Under the pieces are notes generated by a model that was not told the origin of the DNA, searched no databases, and saw only the letters and a program-made list of their open reading frames with translations. DNA of 64,000 nucleotides from Plasticicumulans acidivorans (GTDB lineage: Bacteria > Pseudomonadota > Gammaproteobacteria > Competibacterales > Competibacteraceae): contig NZ_QGTJ01000002.1 in NCBI RefSeq assembly GCF_003182095.1, forward strand, positions 402,435-466,434. The letters are read 5' to 3'. This document shows positions 45,245-54,721 of the stretch, piece by piece (positions within the stretch are counted from its first letter, which is position 1; the number at the start of each line of letters is the position of its first letter). A program made the position numbers and the translations under genes.

Positions 45245-45715
45245 TCACTGCGGTTCGCAGATGCCGAATACCCCATCACGGTGGGCCGGCTCAGCTTCGA
45301 GCCTGCAGACCAGTGAGATGGGCCGGCCGCCCAGCTCGCCGTTTTCGGCATATTCGCCTTTATTGAACATCCAGGCTTGATAGGTCTTGCCTGCATGGTG
45401 GATCAAAATCGTCTGGCGGATGAACGGCTCGTGGGGCAGCAGTGACGCCAGCAGCGAACGGCGAAAAATGACCGGCAGACTGAAACTGCCCCGCGCATCG
45501 GTATGGGTTTCATCGACGCCGGTTTCACCATTGCTCTGCCAGGTGAAAGAGCGCTCGATCCTCGCCCCTTCGACCGGTTTGCCGTGATCGAGGACGACTC
45601 CGCTCAACGCCGAGAACAGACACAGATTTCCCATCGCTTGGGCCTCTTGAACGTGGAGCAAAAACAGCGCACTGGCAAAAGCGACCGCAAGCCCGCCCGC
45701 CCGCATCTCAGACAT
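45245..45715 (-). CDS. Exported DUF6795-like protein, probable lipase immunity (copy 1)
   Basis: 156 residues with a signal peptide (LAVAFASALFLLHVQEAQA). The mature part has a beta-rich carrier-like fold: LFSALSGVVLDHGKPVEGAR, ERSFTW, DARGSFSLP and SLLASLLPHEPFIRQTILIHH. It is a paralogue of the gene upstream. The periplasmic location fits protection against a phospholipase acting from the periplasm; this role is inferred from position 34 bp before the lipase gene. Confidence 0.75.
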   Translation of the reverse strand: MSEMRAGGLAVAFASALFLLHVQEAQAMGNLCLFSALSGVVLDHGKPVEGARIERSFTWQSNGETGVDETHTDARGSFSLPVIFRRSLLASLLPHEPFIRQTILIHHAGKTYQAWMFNKGEYAENGELGGRPISLVCRLEAEPAHRDGVFGICEPQ

Positions 45716-45823
45716 GATCGACTTTCACCGCGGATTTACCCTCACCTACAGCAGCGGAAAAGCCCTCGCACACCCGGCTTTCACGCGGCCACCGCAGGAC
45801 TTCAGCAGACACGGCAAGCGCTG

Positions 45824-46303
45824 TCACAGCGCGCTCTGCGCGCAGAGACAGACCTCACTATCGCGCGCCAGCGCGGCGTCCAGATCACAGCGCAGTGAAA
45901 TCGACCGGCCCTGCAGCTCGCCGTTTTTGTCGTAGTTGCGCTTGTCGAACGTCCACGCCCTGCAGCTCCGGCCATCGTGATGGATCAGGATGGTCTGCTC
46001 GACCATCGGCTCGTGCGGCAGCAGCGAACCGAGCAGCGAGGAGCGCGCGATTTCCGCAAACGCGAAACGCCCGCCGGCATCGGTCACCGCCGACTCGCTG
46101 CCGCGCTCATCCTTCCAATGCCAGAAGAACGAACGCTCGACGCGGCAGCCGGGCAGCGGTTTGCCCCGACGGGTGACGACGCCGTCGACGGCTGAAAACA
46201 GATACATCGGCCCCATGGCAAAAACTCCCTCGGAAACCAGCGCCAGGCTGAGGCACACGGCACGTGTGCGCTTGAGCCCAAGCGATCGATCCCTGTCCAT
46301 CAT
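45824..46303 (-). CDS. Exported DUF6795-like protein, probable lipase immunity (copy 2)
   Basis: 159 residues with an N-terminal signal (AVCLSLALVSEGVFA). It shares the pattern of copy 1: LFSAVDGVVTRRGKPLPGCR, VERSFFW, DAGGRFAFAEIARSSLLGSL, LPHEPMVEQTILIHHDG and NGELQGRSISLRCDL. Two ATGs in a row start the gene after GGAG. The divergence between copies is moderate, so they may protect against different lipase variants. Confidence 0.75.
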   Translation of the reverse strand: MMDRDRSLGLKRTRAVCLSLALVSEGVFAMGPMYLFSAVDGVVTRRGKPLPGCRVERSFFWHWKDERGSESAVTDAGGRFAFAEIARSSLLGSLLPHEPMVEQTILIHHDGRSCRAWTFDKRNYDKNGELQGRSISLRCDLDAALARDSEVCLCAQSAL

Positions 46304-46385
46304 CCACTGACTCCGACACGGCGCAGCCCCGGCAGGCGCCGTCCACCACACAGCGGCCGGCCGCCGGCAAACCAACGCAGGAGCC

Positions 46386-46790
46386 TCACCGCGCCCGTAC
46401 GGTGCGTGTGGCGAGGTCGAGCGTGTAGTGGCGGTCGAGCTCGTCGACGATCTCCAGCGTGCGGCCATGCGGTCCCGCGCGCAGCGAGCGGATGTAGACG
46501 TCCTGCACGTCCTGCTCCAGCTGACCGTCGTAGGCGGTGGCATAGATGCGCAGCCGCCACAGCTCGCGGCCGCTGCGGGCATCGCAGGCGACGATGTAGC
46601 CGCCGGCCTGCTCGTCGCCAAAGTCGCGGGTATCGGCCGGTGCCTCGTAGCGCACGCCGTCGAGCGTGAGCGGGGCGACGCTGGGCGCGGCGACGCGCTT
46701 GCCGGCCGGCGCGTCGAGCCCCTCGGCCAGCGCCGCATGGCTCCCGGCGAGCAGCAACGCCACCAGCAGCGCCCGGCCGCGCCGGCTCAT
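46386..46790 (-). CDS. Exported small protein paired with the peptidase effector
   Basis: 134 residues with a Sec signal (LLVALLLAGSHAALAEG). The mature part matches the next gene product over its whole length (VAPLTLDGVRYEAPA, LRIYATAYDGQLEQDVQDVY, AGPHGRTLEIVDE, DLATRTV). The two genes overlap by 4 bp. Function not established; periplasmic immunity to the M35-like effector is a reasonable inference. Confidence 0.7.
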   Translation of the reverse strand: MSRRGRALLVALLLAGSHAALAEGLDAPAGKRVAAPSVAPLTLDGVRYEAPADTRDFGDEQAGGYIVACDARSGRELWRLRIYATAYDGQLEQDVQDVYIRSLRAGPHGRTLEIVDELDRHYTLDLATRTVRAR

Positions 46791-47140
46791 TTCTGCGTCA
46801 CCGTGAGCGTCGCCAGATCGACGACAAAGTGCCGGCCGTTTTCATCGACCACTTTCAGCGTGCCATGCGGGCCGGCCTTGAGCTTTTCGATGAAGATGTC
46901 CTGCACGTCCTCTTCGAGCGTCGGGTCATAGTCGATCGCATAGATCTGCAACACCCATTGCCGGGCACCGCTGGCGGCGTCGAAGGCTTCGACGAGGCCG
47001 CCGTTCTGCGGCAGGCCGCGCTCGCGCCCCCAGTGCAGGGCCTCGAAACGCAGGCCGCCAATGGTGACCGGCGCCACCTCCGGCGGTCCGACCCGCTTCG
47101 GCTCCGGCATGCCCGGAGCGTTATCGTCATCGTTCATCAT
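46787..47140 (-). CDS. Cytosolic paralogue of the exported small protein
   Basis: 117 residues, no signal peptide, N-terminus acidic (MMNDDDNAPGMPEP). The core has VAPVTIGGLRFEALHWG, LQIYAIDYDPTLEEDVQDIF, AGPHGTLKVVDENGRHF and DLATLTVTQ. It lies 29 bp behind the metallopeptidase gene and has a GAGGAG site. Its partner is exported, so the pair could guard both compartments, or one could be a chaperone. Inference from position only. Confidence 0.7.
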   Translation of the reverse strand: MMNDDDNAPGMPEPKRVGPPEVAPVTIGGLRFEALHWGRERGLPQNGGLVEAFDAASGARQWVLQIYAIDYDPTLEEDVQDIFIEKLKAGPHGTLKVVDENGRHFVVDLATLTVTQK

Positions 47141-47169
47141 GGCCGTCTCCTCGACTGCACAGACTCATC

Positions 47170-48183
47170 TCACTTCAGCGTCTTCTTGCGATCCGACTTC
47201 GACAGGTAGCCAGCCAGATCGAGCGCGAAGTAGCCCCAGCTGTCGGCGTTGTCGATGGCCTTGGCATAGGGCAGCGTCGCTTTCGCCGGCTTCAGGCCGC
47301 TGCTGTCGTAGCGGTGATCGCGGGTGCTGACCTCGTGGTGGGAGAACTCATGGATGATGGTTTCAGCGCACAGCCACATCTTGCCGCTGTTGCCGGTCAG
47401 GCGCGTGAACGCCCCTTCCAGGTAGATCACCGGAAAGCCGCCGCCCTCGCCACCGCGGAAGGCCGCGCCGAAGTATTTGTTGCGCGTCGTGATCCAGTCG
47501 GCGTAATCGGCGAACACCAGCTTGTCGGAGGCGCAGGCCACCGCGATCTTCTTGAAGCCGTCGAGCAGCTTGGTACGCGCCTCGGTCAGCTGCGCGTCGC
47601 CGCTGTCCTCATCGAGGAACCAGCGCCGGATCACGTCATCGGTTTCGGCCTGCTTGCCGACCGCGCCGCTCAGCTTGGCCTTGGTGTCCTCGACGATCTT
47701 CAGTGCCACGGCGAGCGCCGAGGCCATCCAGCGCATCTCGGTGCTGGAGAAGATCTTGGTCTCGTGGTTGAGCTTCGGCTCCAGCGCCTTCGCATCACCG
47801 CTCAGCTCGTCGAAGATCCATTTCGTGTAGGCCTTCGGCGGTGCGTACACCCAGACGTTCTGCGCACCTTTCTTCACGATGTGATAGGTGTGACGCAGCA
47901 TCTTCAGCGTCGCTGCCCGTTCGGCGAGCGTCCCGCTCGACACCGGATTCTGCGCCGCCTCGACGATCACCGCGCCGATCTTGTGGTTGTCGCTCTTGCA
48001 TTTATCGCGCAAGCGCTTGCGGATCCTGTCGAGATCAGCGGCGCGATCCACGGCCAGGCCGCCGGCCGCGAACAGCGCCCGCGCCTGGCAGTCGGCGAAC
48101 AGAAATGCCTGCCACTGGCTCTCGAATACCTGGTTTTCCAGCACGTCCCTGGCTTTGGTGTACGCCTCCGTGAACTTGTTCAT
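47170..48183 (-). CDS. M35-like (aspzincin) metallopeptidase, T6SS effector candidate
   Basis: 337 residues, no signal peptide. The C-terminal catalytic domain has the zinc motif HEFSH at 278-282 with a third ligand in STRDHRY (Asp289), followed by AKAIDNADSWGYFALDLAG, the pattern of deuterolysin/peptidyl-Lys metallopeptidases. The N-terminal ~150 residues are helical (ARDVLENQVFESQWQAFLF). Proteolysis in a target cell is inferred, supported by its place directly behind clpV and ahead of two small paired genes. GGGGAGG precedes the ATG. Confidence 0.8.
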   Translation of the reverse strand: MNKFTEAYTKARDVLENQVFESQWQAFLFADCQARALFAAGGLAVDRAADLDRIRKRLRDKCKSDNHKIGAVIVEAAQNPVSSGTLAERAATLKMLRHTYHIVKKGAQNVWVYAPPKAYTKWIFDELSGDAKALEPKLNHETKIFSSTEMRWMASALAVALKIVEDTKAKLSGAVGKQAETDDVIRRWFLDEDSGDAQLTEARTKLLDGFKKIAVACASDKLVFADYADWITTRNKYFGAAFRGGEGGGFPVIYLEGAFTRLTGNSGKMWLCAETIIHEFSHHEVSTRDHRYDSSGLKPAKATLPYAKAIDNADSWGYFALDLAGYLSKSDRKKTLK

Positions 48184-48317
48184 GCCTACCCTCCCCATCC
48201 GCTCTGCAAATCCGGCACCTGCACCGGGTGGATTCAAGTTCAGACGTTCGGCCGCCGGGCGTACCCGAACACCCCACCATCAAAGACGGCGCCCATACGC
48301 TTCACGCCAGTCCCCCT

Positions 48318-48474
48318 GAAGGCGTAGCTGAAAGCGCCGGCAAGGACCAAGGCCCGGCGCACACGAGCGCGACAAGCTCAACAGACCGGCACCCGGCATC
48401 CAGCCCATGCCCGGCACCTGCGACGACGACAACGCACCCGCCGGCACGGGTCTTCAGTCGAAGGCGTAGCTGAA
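48318..48474. repeat. 15-bp direct repeat flanking and inside the clpV 3' end
   Basis: GAAGGCGTAGCTGAA occurs at 48318-48332 in the spacer and at 48460-48474 inside the last codons of clpV, 142 bp apart. It may be a remnant of a duplicated clpV end. The spacer (48184-48453, 270 bp) has no gene; a 7-bp stem hairpin at 48334-48360 could end clpV transcription. Confidence 0.4.
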
Positions 48475-51162
48475 GTCGCTGTCGACCACCGAGACGTGCA
48501 CCCGCGCGATCTGGCCGCCTTCCATCATCCGTTCGAGGAAGGCGCGGCTGATGTCGGGCAGCATGGTGTTGGTGAGGATGGCGTCGATCATGCGACCGCC
48601 CGATTCGAGCTCGGTACAGCGCGAGACGATCAGCTCGACGACGGCATCGTCGTACTCGAACGGCACCTTGTGGTGCTCCTCGATGCGCTTCTTGATGCGG
48701 CCGAGCTGCAGGCGGACGATCTTGCCGAGCATCTCGTCGGACAGCGGGTAGTACGGGATCGTCACCAGACGGCCGAGCAACGCCGGCGGGAACACCTTGA
48801 GCAGCGGCTCGCGCAGCGCCTTGGCGATGTCGTCGGGCTCGGGCATCAGCTCCGGGTCCTGGCACAGGCTCATCAGCAGATCGGTGCCGGCGTTGGTGGT
48901 GAGCAGGATCAGCGTGTTCTTGAAGTCGATGACGCGGCCTTCGCCATCCTCCATCCAGCCCTTGTCGAAGACCTGGAAGAAGATCTCGTGCACGTCCGGG
49001 TGCGCCTTCTCGACCTCGTCGAGCAGCACCACGGAATACGGCTTGCGCCGCACCGCCTCGGTGAGCACACCGCCTTCACCGTAGCCGACGTAGCCCGGAG
49101 GTGCGCCCTTGAGCGTGGAGACGGTGTGCGCCTCCTGGTACTCGCTCATATTGATGGTGATCAGGTTCTGCTCGCCGCCGTACAGCGCCTCGGCCAGCGC
49201 CAGCGCGGTCTCGGTCTTGCCGACGCCGGAGGTGCCGGCGAGCATGAACACGCCGATCGGCTTGTTCGGGTTGTCGAGGCCGGCACGCGAGGTCTGGATG
49301 CGCTTGGCGATCATGCGCATGGCGTGATCCTGACCGATGACGCGCTGGCCGAGGGTATCGGCGAGCTTGAGCACGGTTTCGATCTCGTTGCGTGCCATGC
49401 GCCCGACCGGAATACCGGTCCAGTCCTCGACGACGGTGGCGACCGCCTGGTAGTCGACCGTCGGCAGGATCAGCGGATGCTCGCCCTGCAGCGTCACGAG
49501 CTGCGTCTGCAGCGTCGCCAGCTGCTCGCGCAGCGCCGTGCTCTCGGCGTCGCTGAGCTGCGGTGCCGGTTCAGCGGCGGGCTCGCTGGCGCTGGCGTCG
49601 AGCGGCTCGATGTTGGCGCGCAGTTTGGCGCGGGTGTCGAGCAGTTCGTCGACCAGGGTTTTTTCCTCGCTCCAGCGCGTTTCCAGTGCCGCCAGCCGGC
49701 TGCGCTCGGCGTCGAGCAGTTCGGCGGCGGCGGTTTCGCGGGCGGCAGTGTCGAGGCCGATGGCCTTTTCACGGGCGATGATGCGCTGCTCGGTTTCCAG
49801 CGCGTCGATGCGCTTGCGACTGTCGTCGACCTCGGCCGGGGTGGCGTGCAGGCTGACGGCGACACGCGCGCAGGCGGTGTCGAGCAGGCTGACCGACTTG
49901 TCCGGCAGCTGCCGCGCCGGGATGTAGCGGTGCGAAAGCTTGACCGCCGCCTCCAGCGCCTCGTCGAGGATCTGCACCTTGTGGTGACCCTCCATCGTGC
50001 TGGCGACGCCGCGCATCATCAGCACCGCCTTGCGCTCGTCGGGCTCTTCGACGTGCACGCTCTGGAAACGGCGGGTCAGCGCCGGGTCCTTCTCGATGTA
50101 TTTCTTGTACTCGGCCCAGGTGGTGGCGCCGATGGTGCGCAGCGTGCCGCGCGCCAGCGCCGGCTTGAGCAGGTTGGCGGCGTCGCCGGTGCCGGCGGCG
50201 CCACCGGCGCCGACCAGCGTGTGGGTTTCATCGACGAAGAGGATGATCGGCTTCGGGCTGGACTGGACTTCCTCGATCACCGAGCGCAGGCGCTGCTCGA
50301 ACTCGCCCTTCATGCTGGCACCGGCCTGCAGCAGGCCGACGTCGAGTGCGCGCAGCGTCACCTCCTGCAGCGACGGCGGCACGTCGCCGCGGGCGATGCG
50401 CTGAGCGAAGCCCTCGACCACCGCGGTCTTGCCGACGCCGGCCTCGCCGACCAGGATCGGGTTGTTCTGCCGGCGGCGCATGAGGATGTCGACGACCTGG
50501 CGGATCTCCTCGTCGCGGCCGACGATCGGGTCCATCTTGCCGGCGCGCGCCTGCTCGGTGAGATCGGTGGTGAACTTGTGCAGCGCCTCCTGCTTGCCCA
50601 TCTGCGCCGGCGCGATCGCGCCGCTGGCCTCGCCGGGCGCCGCACCACCGCCCATCTGGAAGCCGTCGGTCGCCGACTGGCCGTTTTCCGGCGAGCCGGT
50701 GACGTACTCCTCGAAGCGCTCGGTCAGCGCATCGGCCTTGAATTTGTCGAACTCGCGCGAAATGCCGAGCAGCGCGTTGCGCAGCGAGTTCGACTTGAGG
50801 ATGCCGACCACCAGATAGCCGGTGCGCACCTGCGCCTCGCCGAACATCAGGCTGCCGTAGACCCAGCCGCGCTCGACCGCCTCCTCGACGTGCGAGGACA
50901 AATCGGTGATCGAAGTCGAGCCGCGCGGCAGGCGGTCAAGCGCCTCGGTCAGGTCCTTGACCAGCACCGAGGGATTGACGTTGAACTGCTTGACCAGGCG
51001 GTGCAGGTCGGAGTCCGGCAGCTGCAGGATCTGGTGGATCCAGTGCACCAGCTCGACGTAGGGATTGCCGCGCATCTTGCAAAAGACCGTGGCCGCCTCG
51101 ATCGCCTTGTAGCCGAGGCTGTTGAGCTTGCCGAACAGTTTGACCCGACTGATTTCCGCCAT
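48454..51162 (-). CDS. tssH: T6SS sheath-recycling ATPase ClpV/TssH
   Basis: 902-residue Clp/HSP100 AAA+ ATPase that disassembles the contracted TssB/TssC sheath. N-domain ~1-160; first AAA module with GEAGVGKT at 239-246; coiled middle region with many Glu/Ala near 440-560; second AAA module with GTSGVGKT at 643-650; C-terminus SYAFD. The start follows CGGAGA. It lies 66 bp behind tssG, last of the core genes in this operon. Confidence 0.97.
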   Translation of the reverse strand: MAEISRVKLFGKLNSLGYKAIEAATVFCKMRGNPYVELVHWIHQILQLPDSDLHRLVKQFNVNPSVLVKDLTEALDRLPRGSTSITDLSSHVEEAVERGWVYGSLMFGEAQVRTGYLVVGILKSNSLRNALLGISREFDKFKADALTERFEEYVTGSPENGQSATDGFQMGGGAAPGEASGAIAPAQMGKQEALHKFTTDLTEQARAGKMDPIVGRDEEIRQVVDILMRRRQNNPILVGEAGVGKTAVVEGFAQRIARGDVPPSLQEVTLRALDVGLLQAGASMKGEFEQRLRSVIEEVQSSPKPIILFVDETHTLVGAGGAAGTGDAANLLKPALARGTLRTIGATTWAEYKKYIEKDPALTRRFQSVHVEEPDERKAVLMMRGVASTMEGHHKVQILDEALEAAVKLSHRYIPARQLPDKSVSLLDTACARVAVSLHATPAEVDDSRKRIDALETEQRIIAREKAIGLDTAARETAAAELLDAERSRLAALETRWSEEKTLVDELLDTRAKLRANIEPLDASASEPAAEPAPQLSDAESTALREQLATLQTQLVTLQGEHPLILPTVDYQAVATVVEDWTGIPVGRMARNEIETVLKLADTLGQRVIGQDHAMRMIAKRIQTSRAGLDNPNKPIGVFMLAGTSGVGKTETALALAEALYGGEQNLITINMSEYQEAHTVSTLKGAPPGYVGYGEGGVLTEAVRRKPYSVVLLDEVEKAHPDVHEIFFQVFDKGWMEDGEGRVIDFKNTLILLTTNAGTDLLMSLCQDPELMPEPDDIAKALREPLLKVFPPALLGRLVTIPYYPLSDEMLGKIVRLQLGRIKKRIEEHHKVPFEYDDAVVELIVSRCTELESGGRMIDAILTNTMLPDISRAFLERMMEGGQIARVHVSVVDSDFSYAFD

Positions 51163-51228
51163 GACATTCTCCGGGTGGGGTGACGGGCCACGGTCCGACG
51201 GCAGCCCGGCATGTTGTTCTAGAGGGCC

Positions 51229-52320
51229 TCAGGCCGCCGGACGCTCGCGTGGTGCCTGCAGGCGCAGATCATCCGGATCGCGCTGCAGCGGTGGCGCGCC
51301 GAGCCAGCTGGTCCAGCCGAGCCGGGTCGTACCGCCCAGGCGCAGCGCCGGCACCTCGGGACGGCTGAGGATCAGCTGCACGTCCCAGGCGAATTCATCA
51401 CCGGCGTAGCTGCGCACCCAGGCGCGCAGACGCTGCAGGCTGATGCCGCCCGGCAGCAGACGCTCGTAGTCGGCCAGCGTCAGCGGGCCGAGCACGATGC
51501 GGAACTTGTGCTGGCGGTCCCACACCCGCGCGCCGATGCAGGCGGTGGTGCCGAGGCCGCCGGTCGCCGGCGATTCGCCGAGCCGGCACTGCCCGGCCGG
51601 TGGCAGCTCCAGCCAGTGACCGACGTGCTCCTCGATGCGCACCGGCAGGCCGAGATGATCGGCCAGGATCGCGCGCAGTCCGTCCGGGTGGCGCGCCGGC
51701 GCGCCGAGCAGGCCGGCGAAATGCAGCCGTGGCCGATGCCCGAGCACATCGCGGTTGCGCAGGGATTCATCGCCATAGCCGCACAGGCTGCCGACGTAGA
51801 GCGCGAAGCGATCCTGCTCGGGACGGTCCATGCTCACCGCCGGCTGGGCGTTGGCCCAGGCGCGGTAGAACAGCGCCATCAGCCGATGATGGAAAATGTC
51901 GGCGAAGCGGGAAAAAGTGTGGTCGTGCTGGTTGCGGATGCGCTCGCGGGCGTATTCGGTCAGGTGCAGCGGCAGCGGCCCGTGCGGACCGAACAGGCCG
52001 AAGCCGTAGCTCTGCAGCCGCGGCGGGCGCACACGGCGAAACTCGAAGCCGGCCAGCGTCGCCGGCGGAAAGATCACGAACGGCGGCTGCGACAGGCGCA
52101 CTGGGTCCTCGGCGAGGCGGCTGGACTCACCGAGCCGCGGCCGCTCAGGAAAGGCGCATTCGATGCGCCGCAGGGCCTGCCAGAAATCGAAGTGATAGGG
52201 CTCGGCAGCCAGCGCGGTGAACAGCTCGACGGCCGCCGCGGGCAGCGCCGGCAGACCGGGCAGCGTCGCATCGGCAGCGTCCGCTGCACCGAGCGCCTGG
52301 TCCTCCTCGTCCGCCGTCAC
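51229..52320 (-). CDS. tssG: T6SS baseplate protein TssG
   Basis: 363 residues. Family features: FDFWQALRRIECAFPERPRLG near the N-terminus, VRLSQPPFVIFPP, LFGPHGPLPLHLTEYARERI, DIFHHRLMALFYRAWA and RIVLGPLTLADYERLLPGG. TssG forms the baseplate wedge with TssE, TssF and TssK. It has a GTG start overlapping the tssF stop (GTGA). Confidence 0.96.
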   Translation of the reverse strand: MTADEEDQALGAADAADATLPGLPALPAAAVELFTALAAEPYHFDFWQALRRIECAFPERPRLGESSRLAEDPVRLSQPPFVIFPPATLAGFEFRRVRPPRLQSYGFGLFGPHGPLPLHLTEYARERIRNQHDHTFSRFADIFHHRLMALFYRAWANAQPAVSMDRPEQDRFALYVGSLCGYGDESLRNRDVLGHRPRLHFAGLLGAPARHPDGLRAILADHLGLPVRIEEHVGHWLELPPAGQCRLGESPATGGLGTTACIGARVWDRQHKFRIVLGPLTLADYERLLPGGISLQRLRAWVRSYAGDEFAWDVQLILSRPEVPALRLGGTTRLGWTSWLGAPPLQRDPDDLRLQAPRERPAA

Positions 52321-54194
52321 AGCAGCGCCCTCGCGCCCATGCGCACCGGCCAGCGCATGATCTCGCCACGCTCCAGCGTGCGTGTGACGGTCTCGGTGAA
52401 GCTGTTGATCGAGACGTAACGGGCGAGGAAGCGCTCCAGCACCGCGCCGAACAGGAACACGCCGGCGCCGCTGTAGGCGCCTTCATCGAAGTTGAGGGTC
52501 AGTGCCACGCCGCGGCCGAAGGCAATCGGCCCCGGCAGCGGAATGCGCCGCGTCACCGGCTCGGCCTGGATCGACAGCAGGCCGTCGACCTGCTTCTGCG
52601 CCGCCGGATCACTGGTATCGGCGTACAGGCGCAGCAGTTCACGCAGCGCCACCGCCCCCTGCTGCGGGTCGCTGTCGGCCAGCGTCAGGTAATTGAGCGA
52701 CAGATGCGAGATCAGCCGCCAGGCGACGTCGTTCTCGGCCACGCTCGGGCGCGGCCGCGTCGGCCCGACCACACAGCGGATCGAGCCGACCGGCGCCCCG
52801 CTGTCGAGCGTGAAATCGGTACGCCCGGTGCCGAGCGGCATGGTCAGCGGCAAGTCGCGGTTGGTGCACAGCAGTTCGAGCGACAGCTGGCGCAGATCGT
52901 GGCGATACGGTGCCGCCTGCGCATCGACCAGCGCGATGAAGACTTCCTGGCCGATGTAGCCGGTGCGCGGCCCGCGCAGCCGGGCCTTCGCCGAGAGCAT
53001 GCGCTTGCTGCGGCGCAGCGTGAAATACGCGCCGTCGGCGCTGCGGCGAATGCGGTCATGCGCACAGTAGAACGGCAGGAACGGCTGCTCGGCCTGCTCG
53101 CCGGTGCCATGCCCGGTGACGCGTTCGAGCGAATGCACTTCGAGGTCGAGCGGACGCGTGCGATCGGGCACGACGTGATATTCGGCGCTGCGATCGTTGA
53201 GGTGGATGCGATCGGCGCGCTTGGGGAACAGATTGATCGCCGGCGTGCAGAACAGCGCGAAATTGGCGGCTTTCAGCACACCTTCGAGCAGCGGATCGAG
53301 GCGGTCGAACAACACCAGTATTTCCAGCTCGCTGCCGCTGCAGCGGCGCACCACCGGGCCGAGGCCGCCGAGCTCGACGAACAGGAAACGCTGCGGAAAA
53401 GCGAAGTATTCACCGAGCAGGCGATAGCCCTGGAAGCTGCGCGGCGCGAGCGGCAGCAGCGCCTCGTCGTCATCGAAGCCGAGCGGCCGCAGCGACTCGC
53501 GGCCGAGCCACTGGAACCACGGCGCCGGACGCTCGGCCGGACGCGCCAGCACCTGCACGGCATTGCCGAGCAACTGCTCGTAGAGGCGAAACGGCAGCTG
53601 GTCGGCACCGCGCAGGTACAGCGGCAGCCGTTCCAGTGTCAGCTCCTCGAACTTCAGGCCGGCGGTAACGCGCAGGCGCAGGCGCAGGCCGGCGCGCGCG
53701 CGCGGCGCGCTGCTCGCCGCCGGTCCGAGCACGGCGGTGACGTTGCCGAAGTATTCGGCATCGGTCAGCTCCAGCGGCCACAGTGTCACCGGCTGTCCGC
53801 TGCGGTAATCGCAGGCGGTCGCCTCGTTCTTGCCGAGCACGCTCTTCAGGCTGGCGCCGCGGGCGACGGTAAAGCCCTTGGCCAGCCCGCCCTCGTTGAG
53901 ATCGGGCTGCAGCTGCGCCACCAGCATCGACGGTGTCGGCGCCAGGTAATGCGGGTAGACCATTTCCAGCAGGTGCTGGGTGAACGCCGGGAACTCGGCG
54001 TCGAGTTTCATCTGCACCCGCGCACTGAGGAAGGCGCAGCCTTCGAGCAGGCGCTCAACGTAGGGGTCGGCGCATTCGAAGCCGGACAGGCTCAGGCGCG
54101 AGGCGATCTTGGGGAATTCTTCGGCGAATTCGCCGGCGGTCTCGCGCAGGTGCTGGAGTTCACGGTTGTAGTACTGCAGCAGGCGCGGGTCCAC
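52317..54194 (-). CDS. tssF: T6SS baseplate protein TssF
   Basis: 625 residues beginning with the classic YYNRELQHLRETAGEFAEEF and PKIASRLSLSGFECADPYVERL. It is the largest wedge component, two copies per wedge with TssG. The end (SINSFTETVTRTLERGEIMRW) is also family-typical. GTG start after AAGGAG, 11 bp behind tssE. Confidence 0.97.
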   Translation of the reverse strand: MDPRLLQYYNRELQHLRETAGEFAEEFPKIASRLSLSGFECADPYVERLLEGCAFLSARVQMKLDAEFPAFTQHLLEMVYPHYLAPTPSMLVAQLQPDLNEGGLAKGFTVARGASLKSVLGKNEATACDYRSGQPVTLWPLELTDAEYFGNVTAVLGPAASSAPRARAGLRLRLRVTAGLKFEELTLERLPLYLRGADQLPFRLYEQLLGNAVQVLARPAERPAPWFQWLGRESLRPLGFDDDEALLPLAPRSFQGYRLLGEYFAFPQRFLFVELGGLGPVVRRCSGSELEILVLFDRLDPLLEGVLKAANFALFCTPAINLFPKRADRIHLNDRSAEYHVVPDRTRPLDLEVHSLERVTGHGTGEQAEQPFLPFYCAHDRIRRSADGAYFTLRRSKRMLSAKARLRGPRTGYIGQEVFIALVDAQAAPYRHDLRQLSLELLCTNRDLPLTMPLGTGRTDFTLDSGAPVGSIRCVVGPTRPRPSVAENDVAWRLISHLSLNYLTLADSDPQQGAVALRELLRLYADTSDPAAQKQVDGLLSIQAEPVTRRIPLPGPIAFGRGVALTLNFDEGAYSGAGVFLFGAVLERFLARYVSINSFTETVTRTLERGEIMRWPVRMGARALL

Positions 54195-54205
54195 GCAGGC
54201 GCTCC

Positions 54206-54709
54206 TTAGCCATTCAGTGGTTCGATGCGAACATTACCGGATTCGAGGTCGAGCTCGGTCTTCAGCCACAGCCGCAGCGGCACCGGCTGCGCCCACAGCT
54301 CACCTTCGATCTCGAAACCGATCGCATTGTGGTTCATCTCGCTTTCACTGAGCACCGCCCGCACGCGCAGGCTCGCCGGCAGGATGCGCGGCTCGAAACG
54401 GCGGATGGTCTCGGTGAGCATGAGTTCGAGCTGGCCGATGTCGAGCCCGCTCGCGGTCATGCCGGAGAGGGCTGGCAGGCCGTAGTTGAGCACCGAGGAG
54501 GCGACCTGCGGGCAGCTGTCGAGATCGACGTCCGCACCGAGGCCGGTGCTGTTGAGCAGCCAGGCGAGATCGCGCAGGACACATTCGCGCAACTGCGACA
54601 TCGACAGCACGCGGTTGTCGCGTGACTCCTTGCGCTGTTCAGGCGCGTCGTCGACGAGACGGTCGAGCAAGGCGGGCTGCAGGCGTTCCTGCGGCGTCAG
54701 TTCGGCCAT
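54206..54709 (-). CDS. tssE: T6SS baseplate protein TssE (gp25-like)
   Basis: 167 residues of the gp25/lysozyme-like wedge family. [32 protein letters not shown] and the [18 protein letters not shown] core with the conserved EPR triad are present. It links the baseplate to the sheath start. It lies 12 bp behind tagJ with no strong ribosome site, so coupling is likely. Confidence 0.95.
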   Translation of the reverse strand: MAELTPQERLQPALLDRLVDDAPEQRKESRDNRVLSMSQLRECVLRDLAWLLNSTGLGADVDLDSCPQVASSVLNYGLPALSGMTASGLDIGQLELMLTETIRRFEPRILPASLRVRAVLSESEMNHNAIGFEIEGELWAQPVPLRLWLKTELDLESGNVRIEPLNG

Positions 54710-54721
54710 GAGCGCGCCGGC

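Noticed and set aside
48496..51183. An 895-codon plus-strand frame opposite clpV
   Set aside because: Mirror of the ClpV coding strand, no recognisable domains.
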